From contig CAZTHL010000146.1 in NCBI GenBank assembly GCA_964613585.1, forward strand, positions 1 to 5,963: DNA of 5,963 nucleotides, written 5' to 3'. The notes under the pieces were generated by a model that saw only the letters and a list, made by a program, of their open reading frames with translations, searched no databases and was not told the origin of the DNA. Position 1 is the stretch's first letter. Every line of letters starts with the position of its first letter. This stretch comes from CAZTHL01 sp964613585 (GTDB lineage Bacteria > Pseudomonadota > Alphaproteobacteria > DSM-16000 > Inquilinaceae). Shown here one piece after another: positions 5,459 through 5,963 of the stretch. Position numbers and translations under genes: made by a program.

Positions 5459-5963
5459 ATGCGCGCGCCGACCCGCGAGCCTCATCTGATCACCTTCGGC
5501 TGTCGCCTCAACACCTATGAGAGCGAGGTACTGCGGGCCCATGCCCGCCGGGCGGCAAACCACGATATCGTTGTCGTCAACACCTGCGCCGTCACCGCCG
5601 AGGCCGAGCGCCAGGCCCGGCAGGCGATCCGCAAGGCGCGGCGCGACAGGCCGCGGGCGCGGATCGTCGTCACCGGCTGCGCCGCCCAGATCGATCCGCA
5701 GCGCTACGCCGCCATGCCCGAGGTCGACCACGTGGTCGGCAACGCCGAGAAGCTGCTGCCGGACACCTGGACGCGGCTCGCGGTGGTTCCGGAGGCCGGG
5801 CTCGCGGACGAACCGGGGGCGCGCGTCCTGGTCAACGACATCGGCGCGGCGCGCGAGACCGCCGGCCACCTGATCGAAGGCTTCGACGGCCGCGCCCGGG
5901 CCTTCGTCCAGGTGCAGAACGGCTGCGACCACCGCTGCACGTTCTGCATCATCCCCTATGGCC
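5459..5963 (+). CDS. mtaB: tRNA t6A37 methylthiotransferase MtaB (3'-partial)
   Basis: MtaB is a radical-SAM methylthiotransferase with two [4Fe-4S] clusters that converts t6A37 to ms2t6A37 in ANN-decoding tRNAs. The 168 codons visible start at ATG 5459. The N-terminal UPF0004 domain supplies three cluster Cys: C15 in TFGCRLNTYESE, C43 in NTCAVTAEAE and C74 in VTGCAAQ. The radical-SAM CX3CX2C motif follows as NGCDHRCTFCIIPYG (C156, C160, C163). The FGCRLNTYESE form favours MtaB over MiaB and RimO. The product should be roughly 400 residues, so the rest of the radical-SAM domain and the TRAM domain lie past the window edge. No strong Shine-Dalgarno precedes 5459. An in-frame ATG at 5408 would add 17 residues, but 5459 places the first Cys at the usual distance from the N-terminus. 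It is transcribed divergently from the LPS operon. Confidence 0.92.
   Translation, partial: MRAPTREPHLITFGCRLNTYESEVLRAHARRAANHDIVVVNTCAVTAEAERQARQAIRKARRDRPRARIVVTGCAAQIDPQRYAAMPEVDHVVGNAEKLLPDTWTRLAVVPEAGLADEPGARVLVNDIGAARETAGHLIEGFDGRARAFVQVQNGCDHRCTFCIIPYG

Noticed and set aside
5216..5932. Minus-strand open frame of about 238 codons covering the mtaB start and the divergent gap
   Set aside because: It is antisense to the six cluster-binding Cys motifs of MtaB and overlaps the DUF2064 gene in another frame. Its sequence has no recognisable domain.

Overview
The window looks like chromosomal DNA from a very GC-rich Gram-negative bacterium, most likely an alphaproteobacterium of the Rhodospirillales type. 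Third codon positions are almost all G or C. The genes for lipid A and Kdo assembly imply an LPS outer membrane. The motif variants (DDGFQNP in LpxK, FGCRLNTYESE in MtaB, the XseA core) fit alphaproteobacterial versions as I remember them. The taxonomic call is inference, and no rRNA or other marker is present.

Layout. (1) About 1-1068, plus strand: the 3' two thirds of xseA, the large subunit of exodeoxyribonuclease VII. Its 5' part is missing and the first ~50 bases carry an in-frame stop. (2) 1069-1204: a convergent intergenic gap with a 17-bp tandem repeat that starts inside the xseA stop region and an 11-bp perfect inverted repeat that could serve as a two-way terminator. (3) 1205 to about 5352, minus strand: an apparent four-gene operon. 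In transcription order it holds a DUF2064/TIGR04282-type transferase, waaA (Kdo transferase), lpxK (lipid A 4'-kinase) and an LpxL/HtrB-family secondary acyltransferase. (4) About 5353-5458: a divergent intergenic region. (5) 5459 to the end, plus strand: the 5' part of mtaB, the radical-SAM methylthiotransferase acting on t6A37 of tRNA; it runs off the window.

How the genes fit together. LpxK phosphorylates the tetraacyldisaccharide to lipid IVA, WaaA adds Kdo to lipid IVA, and the LpxL-type enzyme adds a secondary acyl chain to the Kdo-bearing precursor. Three consecutive steps at the inner membrane are therefore encoded together, with waaA and lpxK overlapping by 4 bp. The upstream DUF2064 gene is the least understood member. 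Its close spacing to waaA hints at a sugar or nucleotide-sugar role in the envelope, but that is inference from context only. xseA (DNA repair) and mtaB (tRNA modification) are housekeeping neighbours.

I see no mobile element, CRISPR array, tRNA or rRNA, and no convincing new system. The points most worth a second look are the DUF2064 gene in an LPS operon, its 30-bp in-frame tandem duplication, the tandem repeat across the xseA stop, and the damaged 5' end of xseA.
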